Assembly (NCBI RefSeq): GCF_002257665.1
Contig: NZ_MQWB01000001.1
Coordinates: forward strand, 1,156,540 to 1,215,980
Reading direction: 5' to 3'
From: Rubricoccus marinus
Lineage (GTDB): Bacteria > Bacteroidota > Rhodothermia > Rhodothermales > Rubricoccaceae
DNA length: 59,441 nt
In this document: positions 33,507 to 43,772 of the stretch, piece after piece
Position numbering within the stretch: position 1 is the stretch's first letter
How the letters are laid out: every line of letters starts with the position of its first letter
Notes under the pieces: generated by a model
The model's input: the letters and a program-made list of their open reading frames with translations, nothing else
What the model was told of the DNA's origin: nothing
The model's database searches: none
Made by a program: the position numbers and the translations under genes

Positions 33507-34757
33507 TCAGGCGGGAGGCCCGCCGATGGTGACAAGCGAGAGGCGCGGACGGCGGAGGTCTCCCTCGACGGCGTCTTCGACGATGACAGGCAGAACGCCC
33601 AGGTCCAGCGGGTTGTTGGGAACGCCGATCTCAAACCCCGTGATGGCGAACCGGCCAAGCAGGACGGACTGGAGCAGCGTGTTAAAGGACTGGTTCGAGA
33701 GGTTGTTGTCTCGGAACACGATCTCGGTGGCGTCCTGCTCGACGGCCTGGCTCAAAATGGGCGTCCTTGTCCCGTCCTCCAGCACGGAGTAGAGCACGAC
33801 CGTCTGTGGCAGCGGGCGGTTGTAGCCCATCGGGCCATCGAGCAGGCTGCGGTCGAGCGGCACGCGGATCTTCGCGCTCGCCAGAGGCAGGTTTTCGAAG
33901 GCGGAGATATCGAAGTCCAGCGCCAGAGGCATGCTCGCGCCGCCGCGCAGGAACATCCGGCCGGGTGTGTCCATCGCGTCGCCTCTGGCGAGCGCGGTGT
34001 AGACCTCCACGAGCGGGTAATCCACGGTGTCGCGCGTGGTCTCGCCGTCGTCGTCGTAGTCGGCGCCGATCAGGCGGATGGAAGACTGCGAGGCGTTAAA
34101 GCCGAAGACGGCGCCCGTGGTCATGCCGGCGGGAGTAGAGCCGCTGGCGGTGCGGATCTGGAAGCCTTCGAACAGCGAGTCCAGGCTGTCGCGCAATACG
34201 ACGGTGTTCGCCGCGATGTAGGACTGCGGCAGGTCGATGGTGACGAGCGTGTCCTGCGGCGAGAGCGTCGCCGTGGTGAGGAGGTCGCCCGTCGCGAGCG
34301 TCGTGTCGGGCGGGAGGCCGTCCGGCGACCACGCCGGCGAGGGGTCGATCTGGCGAACCTCGACGGGCAGCGACGCGAGCGTGTCGCCGTAGGTCTCGGC
34401 GCGGCGGAGCAGGATCTGCACCTGCGCCAGAGGCCGGTCCCCGAAGTCGGCCGGCTGCGTGATCGACCGGGCATCGACGTACGCCGTCGCCTGCACGTCT
34501 CCAAAGCGGTCGTCGGTCATCGCGCCGACGAGGACGCGCGTCTGGAGAGGCGTGCCGGTACCGTTGGCGAACCCGCCCGTTACGGCCTGCTCATCGCCAA
34601 AGCTGAGGGTGGAGGCCGAGACCAACTGCGCGTTGGGGTCGGACGTCTCGTCACCGATTAGCGAGAGGCCGACGCCGGAGGGGTCCTGGCAGGCGGCGAG
34701 GGAGAACGCGAGAGCCGCGAGGGCAAGCGGGGCGGCGGAGCGGAGCGACAGGGTCAC
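33507..34757 (-). CDS. Lipoprotein, DUF4270-like
   Basis: 416 residues from GTG at 34757. The leader ends in the lipobox FSLAAC (Cys22), and the mature protein opens DPSGVGLSLIGDE, which resembles the start of DUF4270 lipoproteins of Bacteroidota. The rest is beta-rich with repeated patterns typical of adhesin-like or cell-surface sandwiches (LVGAMTDDRFGDVQATAYVDAR, LAQVQILLRRAETYGDTLASLPVEVRQI, ASAKIRVPLDRSLLDGPMGY). The gene reads toward the FadL-like gene. An open frame continues upstream to 36119, but this is antisense to the EF-G gene and has no support. Family assignment is by recall and moderate. Confidence 0.6.
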   Translation of the reverse strand: MTLSLRSAAPLALAALAFSLAACQDPSGVGLSLIGDETSDPNAQLVSASTLSFGDEQAVTGGFANGTGTPLQTRVLVGAMTDDRFGDVQATAYVDARSITQPADFGDRPLAQVQILLRRAETYGDTLASLPVEVRQIDPSPAWSPDGLPPDTTLATGDLLTTATLSPQDTLVTIDLPQSYIAANTVVLRDSLDSLFEGFQIRTASGSTPAGMTTGAVFGFNASQSSIRLIGADYDDDGETTRDTVDYPLVEVYTALARGDAMDTPGRMFLRGGASMPLALDFDISAFENLPLASAKIRVPLDRSLLDGPMGYNRPLPQTVVLYSVLEDGTRTPILSQAVEQDATEIVFRDNNLSNQSFNTLLQSVLLGRFAITGFEIGVPNNPLDLGVLPVIVEDAVEGDLRRPRLSLVTIGGPPA

Positions 34758-35111
34758 GGAGCGATGCGGGGAGAGCAGGCGGAGTCCTCCCCAACGCGGC
34801 CACGGCGGGTTTCGCATGGGCCGCTGCGGAGGGCATCCGAGACTACCCGCGCCTCTGGCGGGGGACTCTGCGGTTCCTGAGAAAACGAGGCGCTTCCACG
34901 GGTGGTTGTGGCCCGTCGCCAGAGGCCACGAGAGCGCGTGGGATGGCAGATAGGCAAACCGAGAACGGGAGGGTGCCGCGCCGCCTCTGGCGCTTGGTTG
35001 TAGCGCGATCCGCGACGGCACCTGACGAGTGTTGATAGTTCCTTCACATCCTGTACATTCGGCGTACTCCGCCAGAGGCGGACCCGTTCTCCCGCACTGC
35101 GCTCCCCTGCT
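34758..35111. other. Divergent intergenic region without a gene
   Basis: 354 bases between the DUF4270-like lipoprotein (minus) and the EF-G gene (plus). It holds four decamers and a probable promoter for the EF-G gene. I see no RNA gene and no start with a plausible reading frame. Confidence 0.7.
35032..35059 (+). promoter_or_regulatory. Sigma70-like promoter of the EF-G paralogue
   Basis: TTGATA (35032-35037) and TACATT (35054-35059) are separated by 16 bases, with the -10 located 53 bases before the ATG at 35112. The stretch is locally A/T-richer than its surroundings. Confidence 0.5.
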
Positions 35112-37232
35112 ATGACCGTCTACGACGCCGATCACATCCGCAACGTCGCCCTCGTGGGCCATCAGGGGACGGGCAAGACGACCCTGGCCGAGGCCATGCT
35201 CTACGCCTCTGGCGCGATCCCGCGCATGGGCGCGGTGGAGGACGGGAGCACCCGCAGTGACTACCACGAGTCCGAGCAGGAGCGCGGCATGAGCGTGTTC
35301 ACTAGTCTGCTCCACGCCGAGTGGAAGGGGCACAAGATCAACGTGCTGGACACGCCCGGCTACCTCGACTTCTCGGCCGAGACCATCACGGCGCTCAAGG
35401 TGGCCGACACCGCCATCTTCGTCCTCGACGCGGCCGAAGGCGTGCAGGTCGGGACCGAGCTGGGGTGGACGTATACCGAGATGACGGAGACGCCGGCGAT
35501 GTTCGTCCTCAACAAGCTGGACGGGCCGGGGTCGGACTTCGAGGACGCGCTCGCGCGCGTGCAGCAACGCTTCGGTCACGCCGCCACGCCAGTCCAACTC
35601 CCGGGCGGGACCGGCACGCGCACGATTATCGACGTCCTGCTGATGAAGCAGATTCGGTTCGCACCCGACGGCTCGCAGACCGTGGAGCCCATCGACGAGG
35701 CGTTTGCCGAGCGGGCCGCCGCACTCCACAACGAGCTCGTGGAGTCCATCGCCGAAAACGACGAGGGCCTTATGGAACTGTACTTCGAGAAGGGCACGCT
35801 CAGCGAGGACGAGATGCGCACGGGCCTGCACCACGCCATGCTCAAGCGGCAACTCTTCCCCATCTTCCTCACGGTCGCGACCGAGAACGTTGGGGTCTCG
35901 CGGCTCATGGGCTTTATCGACAACGTGTGCCCGTCGCCGGCGGAGATGCCGCCTCCGCACATGGCCTCTGGCGCGGTCCACACCTCGCCAGAGGCGGACC
36001 CTGTCGCGTTCGTGTGGCGCACCATGCACGAGGAGCACGTCGGCGAGTTCTCCTTTCTGAAGGTGTACGATGGCACGCTGGAGCCGGGGATGGACCTGGA
36101 GAACGCCAGCGACGGCCACGGCGAGCGGCTCGGGCAGCTTTACGCCATCAACGGCAATGCGAGGGACTCCATCGCGAGGCTTCCTGCGGGCGACATCGGC
36201 GCGACGGTCAAGCTCAAGAGCACGGGCACGGGCGACACGCTGCGCAAGAAAGGCTCAGACGCCGTGATCCAGGCCATCGAGTACCCGGAGCCGCGGATGC
36301 GCCTGGCGGTCCGCGCCAAGCGGCAGGGAGAGGAGGACAAGATGGCGCAGGGCCTGCACCAACTCGTCAAGGAAGACCCCAGCCTGCTCGTGGAGCACGA
36401 CGCGCACCTGGGGCAGATCACGCTCGGCGGGCAGGGACAGATGCACCTCGACATCGCGAAGTACCGCATGGCGCACCGGTCCGGCGTAGAGGTCGAGTTC
36501 GATCAGCCGCGCATCTCCTATCGCGAGACCGTGCAAGGGGAGTCCCGCACGTCTTACCGCCACAAGAAGCAGACGGGCGGGGCCGGGCAGTTCGCCGACA
36601 TCTCCATCATCGTCGCGCCTCTGGCGGGGGAGGAGTACGCCCCGCCGAGCGGGATGAAGGTGCGCAAAACGCACCAGGTGACGACCGACTGGGGCTCGAC
36701 GGTAGAACTCGTCGACGCGATCGTGGGCGGCGTGATCGACATGCAGCGGTTCACCGGCGCGATCCTCAAAGGCATCGGTGACGCGTTGCGGCAGGGGCCT
36801 GTGGCCGGCTACCCCGTCGGCGACGTGCGCGTGGTGGTCTACGACGGCGGCATGCACCCCGTGGACTCCAACGAGAACGCGTTCAAGACGGCGGCCAAGA
36901 TGGCCTTCCGCAACGGCTTCCGCGAGGCGCGGCCGACGATTCTGGAGCCGATCGTGGAGCTGGAGGTCAAGGTGCCAGATGCTCAGATGGGAGACGTGTT
37001 GGGAGACCTCAGCACCCGGCGTGCGCGCATCCAGGGCATGGACGCAGACGGCCCGTTCCAGGTCATCCGAGCCCACGTCCCTGAAGCGGAGCTGTACCGC
37101 TACTCCACAACGCTGCGCTCGCTTACCCAGGGTCGGGGCCTCCACCGCGCAACGTTTTCCGCGTATGAGCCCATGCCGCAACACGTCCAAGCGGATCTCG
37201 CGACCCGCCGTGGGGCGGACGACGACGAGTAA
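35112..37232 (+). CDS. Elongation factor G paralogue (EF-G class II)
   Basis: 706 residues with the five EF-G domains. The P-loop is GHQGTGKT at 16-23, switch II is DTPGY at 80-84, and NKLD is the guanine-specificity motif. The switch I end reads ERGMSV instead of the ERGITI typical of housekeeping EF-G, and the P-loop GHQG differs from GHID/GHVD, both marks of the second EF-G class. Domain IV contains GGAGQFADISI-like and FKTAAKMAFRNGF segments. It is isolated from ribosomal protein genes, as expected for a paralogue. Possible roles are a special translocation or ribosome recycling function. Four decamers are present, one coding Ala-Ser-Gly at residues 32-34 just after the P-loop helix. Confidence 0.9.
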   Translation: MTVYDADHIRNVALVGHQGTGKTTLAEAMLYASGAIPRMGAVEDGSTRSDYHESEQERGMSVFTSLLHAEWKGHKINVLDTPGYLDFSAETITALKVADTAIFVLDAAEGVQVGTELGWTYTEMTETPAMFVLNKLDGPGSDFEDALARVQQRFGHAATPVQLPGGTGTRTIIDVLLMKQIRFAPDGSQTVEPIDEAFAERAAALHNELVESIAENDEGLMELYFEKGTLSEDEMRTGLHHAMLKRQLFPIFLTVATENVGVSRLMGFIDNVCPSPAEMPPPHMASGAVHTSPEADPVAFVWRTMHEEHVGEFSFLKVYDGTLEPGMDLENASDGHGERLGQLYAINGNARDSIARLPAGDIGATVKLKSTGTGDTLRKKGSDAVIQAIEYPEPRMRLAVRAKRQGEEDKMAQGLHQLVKEDPSLLVEHDAHLGQITLGGQGQMHLDIAKYRMAHRSGVEVEFDQPRISYRETVQGESRTSYRHKKQTGGAGQFADISIIVAPLAGEEYAPPSGMKVRKTHQVTTDWGSTVELVDAIVGGVIDMQRFTGAILKGIGDALRQGPVAGYPVGDVRVVVYDGGMHPVDSNENAFKTAAKMAFRNGFREARPTILEPIVELEVKVPDAQMGDVLGDLSTRRARIQGMDADGPFQVIRAHVPEAELYRYSTTLRSLTQGRGLHRATFSAYEPMPQHVQADLATRRGADDDE

Positions 37233-37372
37233 GGCCAGTCCTGTGCTTCGTCTCTGACGCCAGAGGCGAGAGCAGGCAGAGAGGGCGAGGCCGGTGTGGT
37301 CAAGGAAGCGCGTGGGCGCCAGAGGCCGGAAGGCTCGCAGGAACAGGTATGTCCGCATGAAGCGCTCTCGAA

Positions 37373-37412
37373 ATGACGCATTGCGGAAACTCGACTTGCC
37401 GCGTTGCGTCAT
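37373..37412. promoter_or_regulatory. Dyad upstream of the PhaR-like gene, candidate operator
   Basis: ATGACGCA (37373-37380) and TGCGTCAT (37405-37412) are a perfect inverted repeat, and inner GCGG and CCGC add four more pairs after a 2-base mismatch on each side. It ends 24 bases before the ATG at 37437. PhaR proteins of PHA producers bind GC-box dyads before their own and phasin genes, so autoregulation is plausible. Confidence 0.5.
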
Positions 37413-37436
37413 ATTGCCAGCACAGCACTCCACACC

Positions 37437-37922
37437 ATGCCCCGACTCATCAAACGCTACGGCTCTCGAAAGCTCTACGACACAGAAGCCAGCGAGTACG
37501 TCTCTCTCGACCGCGTCGCCGCATTCGTCCGTGACGGCGAGGACGTTCGCATCGTCGACAACAAGACGGGCGAGGACGTGACCGTCGCCATCCTGAGCCA
37601 GGTGATCGCGGAGGAGGGGCGAAACGGCGGCAGCCTCTCGTCCACGTTTCTGCACGACCTCGTCCGCATGGGCGAGCGGGCCATCCGCACCGGTGCGGAG
37701 ACCATCACTCGGGCCGAGGAAACCGTCGGCGCTGTTGTCGGTGGGGCGCGCAAGAATGCCGCCGCCGTCGTCGGGGACGCCCGCCGCCGGATCGCCTCTG
37801 GCGCGCCTCTTGGAGACGTGCGCAACGAGATGGAGCGCCTCCGCGCCCGCCTGGACGCCCTCGAAGGCTCTCTTGCCTCTCTCGAAGAGGACGAGCCCAA
37901 GCCGCCCGCCGACGCCGGCTGA
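37437..37922 (+). CDS. PhaR-like polyhydroxyalkanoate regulator (PHB accumulation N-terminal domain)
   Basis: 161 residues from ATG at 37437. The first 65 residues match the PHB/PHA accumulation regulator DNA-binding domain: RLIKRYGSRKLYDTEASEYVSL, VRIVDNKTGEDVTVAILSQVIAEE. The rest is a helical region and coiled coil (DVRNEMERLRARLDALEGSLASLEE). PhaR binds both PHA granules and DNA and derepresses phasin genes when polymer appears. Two genes downstream, one of them a phasin, follow with gaps of 3 and 29 bases, supporting a granule operon. No PHA synthase is in the window. Unlike proteobacterial PhaR it lacks a clear second conserved domain. Confidence 0.82.
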   Translation: MPRLIKRYGSRKLYDTEASEYVSLDRVAAFVRDGEDVRIVDNKTGEDVTVAILSQVIAEEGRNGGSLSSTFLHDLVRMGERAIRTGAETITRAEETVGAVVGGARKNAAAVVGDARRRIASGAPLGDVRNEMERLRARLDALEGSLASLEEDEPKPPADAG

Positions 37923-37925
37923 CCG

Positions 37926-38138
37926 ATGCGCGACCCCATCGCCGCGCTCAAAGACGCCGCGCGCGTCGCTTTCGCCAGAGGCCTCTCCGGAGTTGCCGCG
38001 GCACAAGACGCGCTTGAGGCCTCTGGCGAGCGCTCCCTCCACACGTTGGGTCTCCCGACCCTGACCGACATCGACCGCCTGCAACGGGCCGTCGCTGACC
38101 TCGACCGCGCGGCGAACTCGCTCCGCGATCGTTCCTGA
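37926..38138 (+). CDS. Small helical protein in the PHA granule cluster
   Basis: 70 residues, starting ATG at 37926, just 3 bases after the PhaR-like gene. The sequence is amphipathic helix throughout (AALKDAARVAFARGLSGVAAAQDALE, IDRLQRAVADLDRAANSL) and could coat granules or pair with the phasin. It includes two decamers (coding Ala-Arg-Gly and Ala-Ser-Gly). No named family is recognised; the short length and its place between PhaR-like and phasin genes are the main clues. Confidence 0.6.
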   Translation: MRDPIAALKDAARVAFARGLSGVAAAQDALEASGERSLHTLGLPTLTDIDRLQRAVADLDRAANSLRDRS

Positions 38139-38167
38139 ACCTGTACATCCACACAACCCCTCTAAAC

Positions 38168-38926
38168 ATGTCGACCACCAAAGAACTCACCAAAGAAATC
38201 CGCAACTCCGCTGACGTCGCGGTGACGAACGCGAAAGAGACCGTCGACTCGGTCCGCCGCGGCTTCACCGACGCTGCCGGCAACGTGAAGGACGCCGCCC
38301 AGAACGTCTTCCTCGCAGGCCTCGGCGCGCTCGTCGCCGCGAAGGAGACGGGCGAAGAGACCTTCGAGTCCTTTGTTAAGAAGGGCGAGAAGGTGGACCT
38401 CGGCACGCTCGGGACCGAGCGCGTCAAGACCATCCGCAAGCAGATCGACGGCGCGACCGACAAGGTTGAGGACGCCGTCAAGGGCCGCGTCTCCGACGCC
38501 AAGTACGTCGCCGGCGAGACCGCGAACTCCCTCGAAGACCGCGTCCAGGACGCCGTCGCGACCGTCATGAAGCGCATCGGCGTACCGACGCGTGAGGAGA
38601 TCAGCGAACTGACCGCCTCCGTAGAGCGCCTCACGGCCCGCGTCGAAGAGGTCAAGGAGGCCCGCTCGCTGGACGCTGCCGCGCCCGCCGCGTTCACCGT
38701 CGAGTCCGTCGGTGGTGGCTGGTACGAGATCAAGACCGGCGACGTGGTCGTGGACAAGGTGAAGGGCCGCAAGGCGGTCGCCGCCAAGCTCTCCGACCTC
38801 CAGGGCACGGACGAGGTCACGGTCGTCTCCGTCGGAGGTGGCTGGTTCGAAGTCCGCGTCGGCGCCGCCGTCGTCGAGAAGGTCCAGGGTGAGGAGGCTG
38901 CCGAGGAGGCCGCCGCCAAGCTCTAG
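38168..38926 (+). CDS. Phasin-like PHA granule-associated protein with C-terminal repeat
   Basis: 252 residues. The first 165 residues are amphipathic helix with the phasin signature NVFLAGLGALVAAKETGEETFESFVKKGEK (about 41-70) and a coiled-coil stretch near ISELTASVERLTARVEEVK. Such proteins coat storage granules. Residues 181-203 and 222-244 are two copies of a short beta-like module (VGGGWYEIKTGDVVVDKVKG and VGGGWFEVRVGAAVVEKVQG) not usual in phasins. Codon use is very regular, with no decamer, suggesting high expression. A strong terminator follows. Confidence 0.8.
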   Translation: MSTTKELTKEIRNSADVAVTNAKETVDSVRRGFTDAAGNVKDAAQNVFLAGLGALVAAKETGEETFESFVKKGEKVDLGTLGTERVKTIRKQIDGATDKVEDAVKGRVSDAKYVAGETANSLEDRVQDAVATVMKRIGVPTREEISELTASVERLTARVEEVKEARSLDAAAPAAFTVESVGGGWYEIKTGDVVVDKVKGRKAVAAKLSDLQGTDEVTVVSVGGGWFEVRVGAAVVEKVQGEEAAEEAAAKL

Positions 38927-38966
38927 ACGTTCTGCTTCTGGCGGCCCGTAAGCCGCCGGGACATCT

Positions 38967-39001
38967 GCCCCGGGTCGCGTTCTGCGGCTCGGGGCTTTTT
39001 T
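38967..39001 (+). terminator. Intrinsic terminator of the PHA granule cluster
   Basis: A 12-pair stem (38967-38978 with 38984-38995, including two G-T pairs), a 5-base loop and a run of six T. Just beyond, two facing decamers (39006-39016 and 39026-39036) form a second 11-base stem, which may serve the convergent WbqC-like gene. Confidence 0.9.
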
Positions 39002-39044
39002 GTGAGCCTCTGGCGCGATGCCGCGGCGCCAGAGGCGCCGAGCG

Positions 39045-39758
39045 CTAGCCGTGTTCGGGGCGGGTGGGCTCCGGCGCGGCCTCAAGCGCCAGAGGCCTGA
39101 TCGTCGTTCGCTCGCGCACAAGGCGCGCGGCGTCAGGGCCGTGGTTGAGGATGAGGTCCAGCGAGGAGCACTCCGGCACCCAGCCCTCGAAGGTCTGCCG
39201 GTAGGGCCGGTGCTCGTAGCGCAGCACGTGCGTCTCCACGCCCAGCCTCTGGCGGTCGCGCGCGGCCGAGGAGGGGAGTGCGAGCAGCGCGCCCTCGCCA
39301 GAGGCGGTCCAGATGTCTGCGAGCGAGGCCGGCGCCTCTGGCGTCTCGGACGCGACGACGAGCTGTGAGGTGGCGCCCAGCCACCGGTGCGTCCACCGCG
39401 TCGTCGCGACGGTCAGCGCGCCGAGCGAGGGCCACCGCCCTGTCAGAAGTGCCTCGACCTCGGGCAGCACGTGCTCGGCAAAGGGCGCCATCCCGTACGC
39501 AGTCCGCAAGGCGTGGACGTGCTTCCGCGCCCACGCCGTCCCGGCGATTTCCAGCGACGCCAGAGGCTGGCGCTTCCCCGTATGGACGCGGGGGATGGAG
39601 AGCCGCTGCGCGCCTGCGGCCTCGCGGATCTGCGCGCGGTTGTAGGCGGCCTGCCGCGAAAACGGGAGCGTGTCCGCGAGCACGACGCGCTCGGCGTGGA
39701 GCAGCAGCGCGGCGACCTCTGGCGTCGGGAAGAACTCGGGCGGGCGGACGGCGGTCAC
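39045..39758 (-). CDS. WbqC-like family protein
   Basis: 237 residues from GTG at 39758, preferred because translation then begins at the family N-terminus (VTAVRPPEFFPTPEVAALLLHAERVVLADTLPFSRQAAYNRAQIR); an ATG at 39851 would run into the start of the divergent cruF gene. The pattern of R-x-N-R-x-x-I, then LSIPRV, IAGTAWARKHVHALRTAYGMAPF and SSLDLILNHG matches WbqC proteins, which occur with polysaccharide genes and are of uncertain activity. Decamers are frequent (at least four). The start is not certain. Confidence 0.75.
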   Translation of the reverse strand: MTAVRPPEFFPTPEVAALLLHAERVVLADTLPFSRQAAYNRAQIREAAGAQRLSIPRVHTGKRQPLASLEIAGTAWARKHVHALRTAYGMAPFAEHVLPEVEALLTGRWPSLGALTVATTRWTHRWLGATSQLVVASETPEAPASLADIWTASGEGALLALPSSAARDRQRLGVETHVLRYEHRPYRQTFEGWVPECSSLDLILNHGPDAARLVRERTTIRPLALEAAPEPTRPEHG

Positions 39759-39834
39759 GGGCAAGGGGGGGACGGTGCGATCTTGTGGATCCCTCACCGA
39801 GGCTCGCCGTTCCCGCGCTCCCTCTCTCGCTGTC

Positions 39835-40662
39835 ATGGATTCGCGCCGCACGTTTCAACTTCTGTTCTGGCTCCTCGCCGGGACCGTCTTCTTCGCCATC
39901 GCGGGGACGCTTTCGCTCTACATCGGCCCCGTGGAGGAGTTTTTCCGCCCGTACTACCAGAAGCTGGTGGCCGGCCCGACGTGGACGTACATGGCGCTGC
40001 TCCCGCTCGTCACGCTCGCGCTGTACTGGAAGACGCTCGGCCCCTGGCGCTCCATCCTGTTCCTGCTCGCCGCGAGCCTAATCGGCGCCGGGAGCGAACT
40101 GCTGGGCACGAACACCGGCATCCCGTTCGCGCCGTACGAATACACGGACCGCCTCGGCCCCAAAATCCTCGGCGACGTGCCGTGGTTCATCCCCACGAGT
40201 TGGTACGCCCTCGCTCTGCTCTGCTACGATCTGGGTGGGCGGCTGCGGGTCGGCGTGGCGGGCCGCGCGGTCGCGATGGCCGTGTTTATGATCGTGTGGG
40301 ACGTGGCGCTAGATCCCGCGATGAACCAGGGCGGCGGCACGTTCATCTTCTGGAACTACCCGGGCGGCGGTCCCTTTTTCGGGATGCCGTGGGTGAACTG
40401 GTACGGGTGGTTCGTGACCAGCATCCTGATCTCGCTGGCGTTTGAGATGTTGGGCGGGATGAGGGCCGCGGCGGACCCGTTCGTCGCGAAGTGGGGACCC
40501 ATCGCGTACGCGCTCAACGTCTTTTTTCCCATCTCGGTCTGCCTGCTGTACGGCCTGCCTCTGGCGGGACTTATCGCCTCGGTCACGCTCGTCGTCGCGC
40601 TCGGCGTCGTGTACTGGCGGAGCCAGACGGGCGGGCCGGCCGGCCTGACGATCTACTCCTGA
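39835..40662 (+). CDS. cruF: Carotenoid 1',2'-hydratase (CruF family)
   Basis: 275 residues with about seven membrane helices, ATG at 39835. Family features are the ASLIGAGSELLGTNTGIPFAPYEYTDRLGPKILG stretch (residues about 79-112), VPWFIPTSWYALALLC, and WDVALDPAMNQGGGTFIFWNYPGGGPFFGMPWVNWYGWF with conserved acidic and aromatic residues. CruF and bacterioruberin CruF-type enzymes add water to the 1,2 double bond of acyclic carotenoid ends. It overlaps crtB (TGATG), so the two are co-translated in a carotenoid operon that would feed a monocyclic hydroxylated or glycosylated carotenoid like those known in this phylum. Confidence 0.88.
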   Translation: MDSRRTFQLLFWLLAGTVFFAIAGTLSLYIGPVEEFFRPYYQKLVAGPTWTYMALLPLVTLALYWKTLGPWRSILFLLAASLIGAGSELLGTNTGIPFAPYEYTDRLGPKILGDVPWFIPTSWYALALLCYDLGGRLRVGVAGRAVAMAVFMIVWDVALDPAMNQGGGTFIFWNYPGGGPFFGMPWVNWYGWFVTSILISLAFEMLGGMRAAADPFVAKWGPIAYALNVFFPISVCLLYGLPLAGLIASVTLVVALGVVYWRSQTGGPAGLTIYS

Positions 40663-41678
40663 TGCCGGGGGCTTCTGCCGCGCCAGAGGCTCCGCAGGCC
40701 GGTCCGCGGACGGGCCCCGGCCTCGGCGCCGCGCCCCTGCCGCCGGGGCCTCTGGCGACTCGGGCGGAGGAGGACGCGTTTTTGCGCGAGGCGTTTCGGC
40801 ACCACAGCCGCACGTTCTCGTTCGCCGCGCGGCTGCTCCCACGCCGCGTGCGCCTCCCCGTCGCGACCGTCTACCTGTACTGCCGGACGGTGGACCACCT
40901 CGCCGACGAGCGGGCCTACCGCATCGGCCGAGAGGCCGCGCTGGAAGAGGCCAGCAAGATGCGCCTGGACCTGGACGTGACCCTCGCCGGGCACCCGCCA
41001 GAGGGCGGGCCGGACGCGCTCCTCTGGCGCCGGCTCGCGGACGTGCACCGGGAGTTCGAGCTGGACCCGTTCCCGCTCCACCAGCAACTCGATGGCGCGG
41101 TCTGGGACCTGGAAGAGACGCCCATCCAGACCAACCAGGACCTGCTGGACTACTCCGACCTCGTCGCGGGAAGCGTGGGAGCCATCGTGCTTCCGTTCCT
41201 CGTCCGCGAGGGCGCGGACCGATCCGAACTGGACCGCCCCGCGCGCGCGCTCGGCGCGGCGATGCAGCTCACCAACATCCTCCGCGACGTTGGCGAGGAC
41301 ATCCGAGAGCTCGGCCGCGTGTACCTCCCAGCCGACGACTTGGCGGCCGCCGGCATCTCGCCAGAGGCGCTCAGTCGCGCCGCATCGGGCGAGACGCCGC
41401 TCGGGCCTCTGGCGCCGCGCTACGCCGCGCTCGTCGAGGGGCTGATGGAGCAGGCCGAGGCGTTCTACGACGAAGCGGACCGCGGTATCGCGAGCCTGCG
41501 CTTTAACGCCAAATGGGGCATTCGAACCGCGCTGCGCACCTACCGAGAGATCCTCAACGAGGTCCGCGCCCGCGGCTACGACAACCTCACGCAGCGCGCG
41601 TGGGTGCCGAAGCGTCGCAAGGTGCGGCTCGCCGTAGCGCCCGGGTACGCGCGCCGGCGCCAGAGGCTGAGGGGGTAG
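40662..41678 (+). CDS. crtB: Phytoene synthase
   Basis: 338 residues from ATG at 40662, overlapping the cruF stop. The first 35 residues are a Pro/Ala/Gly-rich extension partly encoded by decamers; the conserved enzyme starts at EDAFLREAFRHHSRTFSFAARLLP. Aspartate motifs are VDHLADE and NILRDVGEDIRELGRVYLP, with AMQLTNILRDVGED the standard phytoene/squalene synthase signature. It condenses two geranylgeranyl diphosphates to phytoene, the first step of carotenoid formation, while the CruF partner acts late. A squalene synthase-like role is less likely next to cruF. Confidence 0.93.
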   Translation: MPGASAAPEAPQAGPRTGPGLGAAPLPPGPLATRAEEDAFLREAFRHHSRTFSFAARLLPRRVRLPVATVYLYCRTVDHLADERAYRIGREAALEEASKMRLDLDVTLAGHPPEGGPDALLWRRLADVHREFELDPFPLHQQLDGAVWDLEETPIQTNQDLLDYSDLVAGSVGAIVLPFLVREGADRSELDRPARALGAAMQLTNILRDVGEDIRELGRVYLPADDLAAAGISPEALSRAASGETPLGPLAPRYAALVEGLMEQAEAFYDEADRGIASLRFNAKWGIRTALRTYREILNEVRARGYDNLTQRAWVPKRRKVRLAVAPGYARRRQRLRG

Positions 41679-41679
41679 A

Positions 41680-41695
41680 CCTCTGGCGCCAGGGG
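41680..41695. repeat. Degenerate decamer palindrome filling the gap between crtB and aspS
   Basis: CCTCTGGCGCCAGGGG forms an 8-pair stem (one T-G pair). The two convergent stop codons leave only 18 bases, almost all of it this palindrome. A likely shared terminator. Confidence 0.65.
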
Positions 41696-41696
41696 C

Positions 41697-43574
<1,878 letters not shown>

Positions 43575-43772
43575 CGGGCGTGCGTCTTGGATGAGGCCGA
43601 AAGCTAGACGGCCTCTGGCGAGGGAAACGCGAGAAAGAAAGGAAGAGGGGTCGGGCCCGAACGGGAGGCGGCTACGTCTGAGCATCCGCGGCGGCTGCCC
43701 GTGTGGGCTAGCCCGTGCGGGAGTATCCTCCGTGCGCTCGCCGTTCTCTTTAGATCCGATTCCTCTGTGTTC

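Noticed and set aside
33507-36119. Extension of the DUF4270-like frame upstream to 870 codons
   Set aside because: The added part is antisense to the EF-G gene and its promoter; the lipobox leader from the GTG at 34757 marks the true start.
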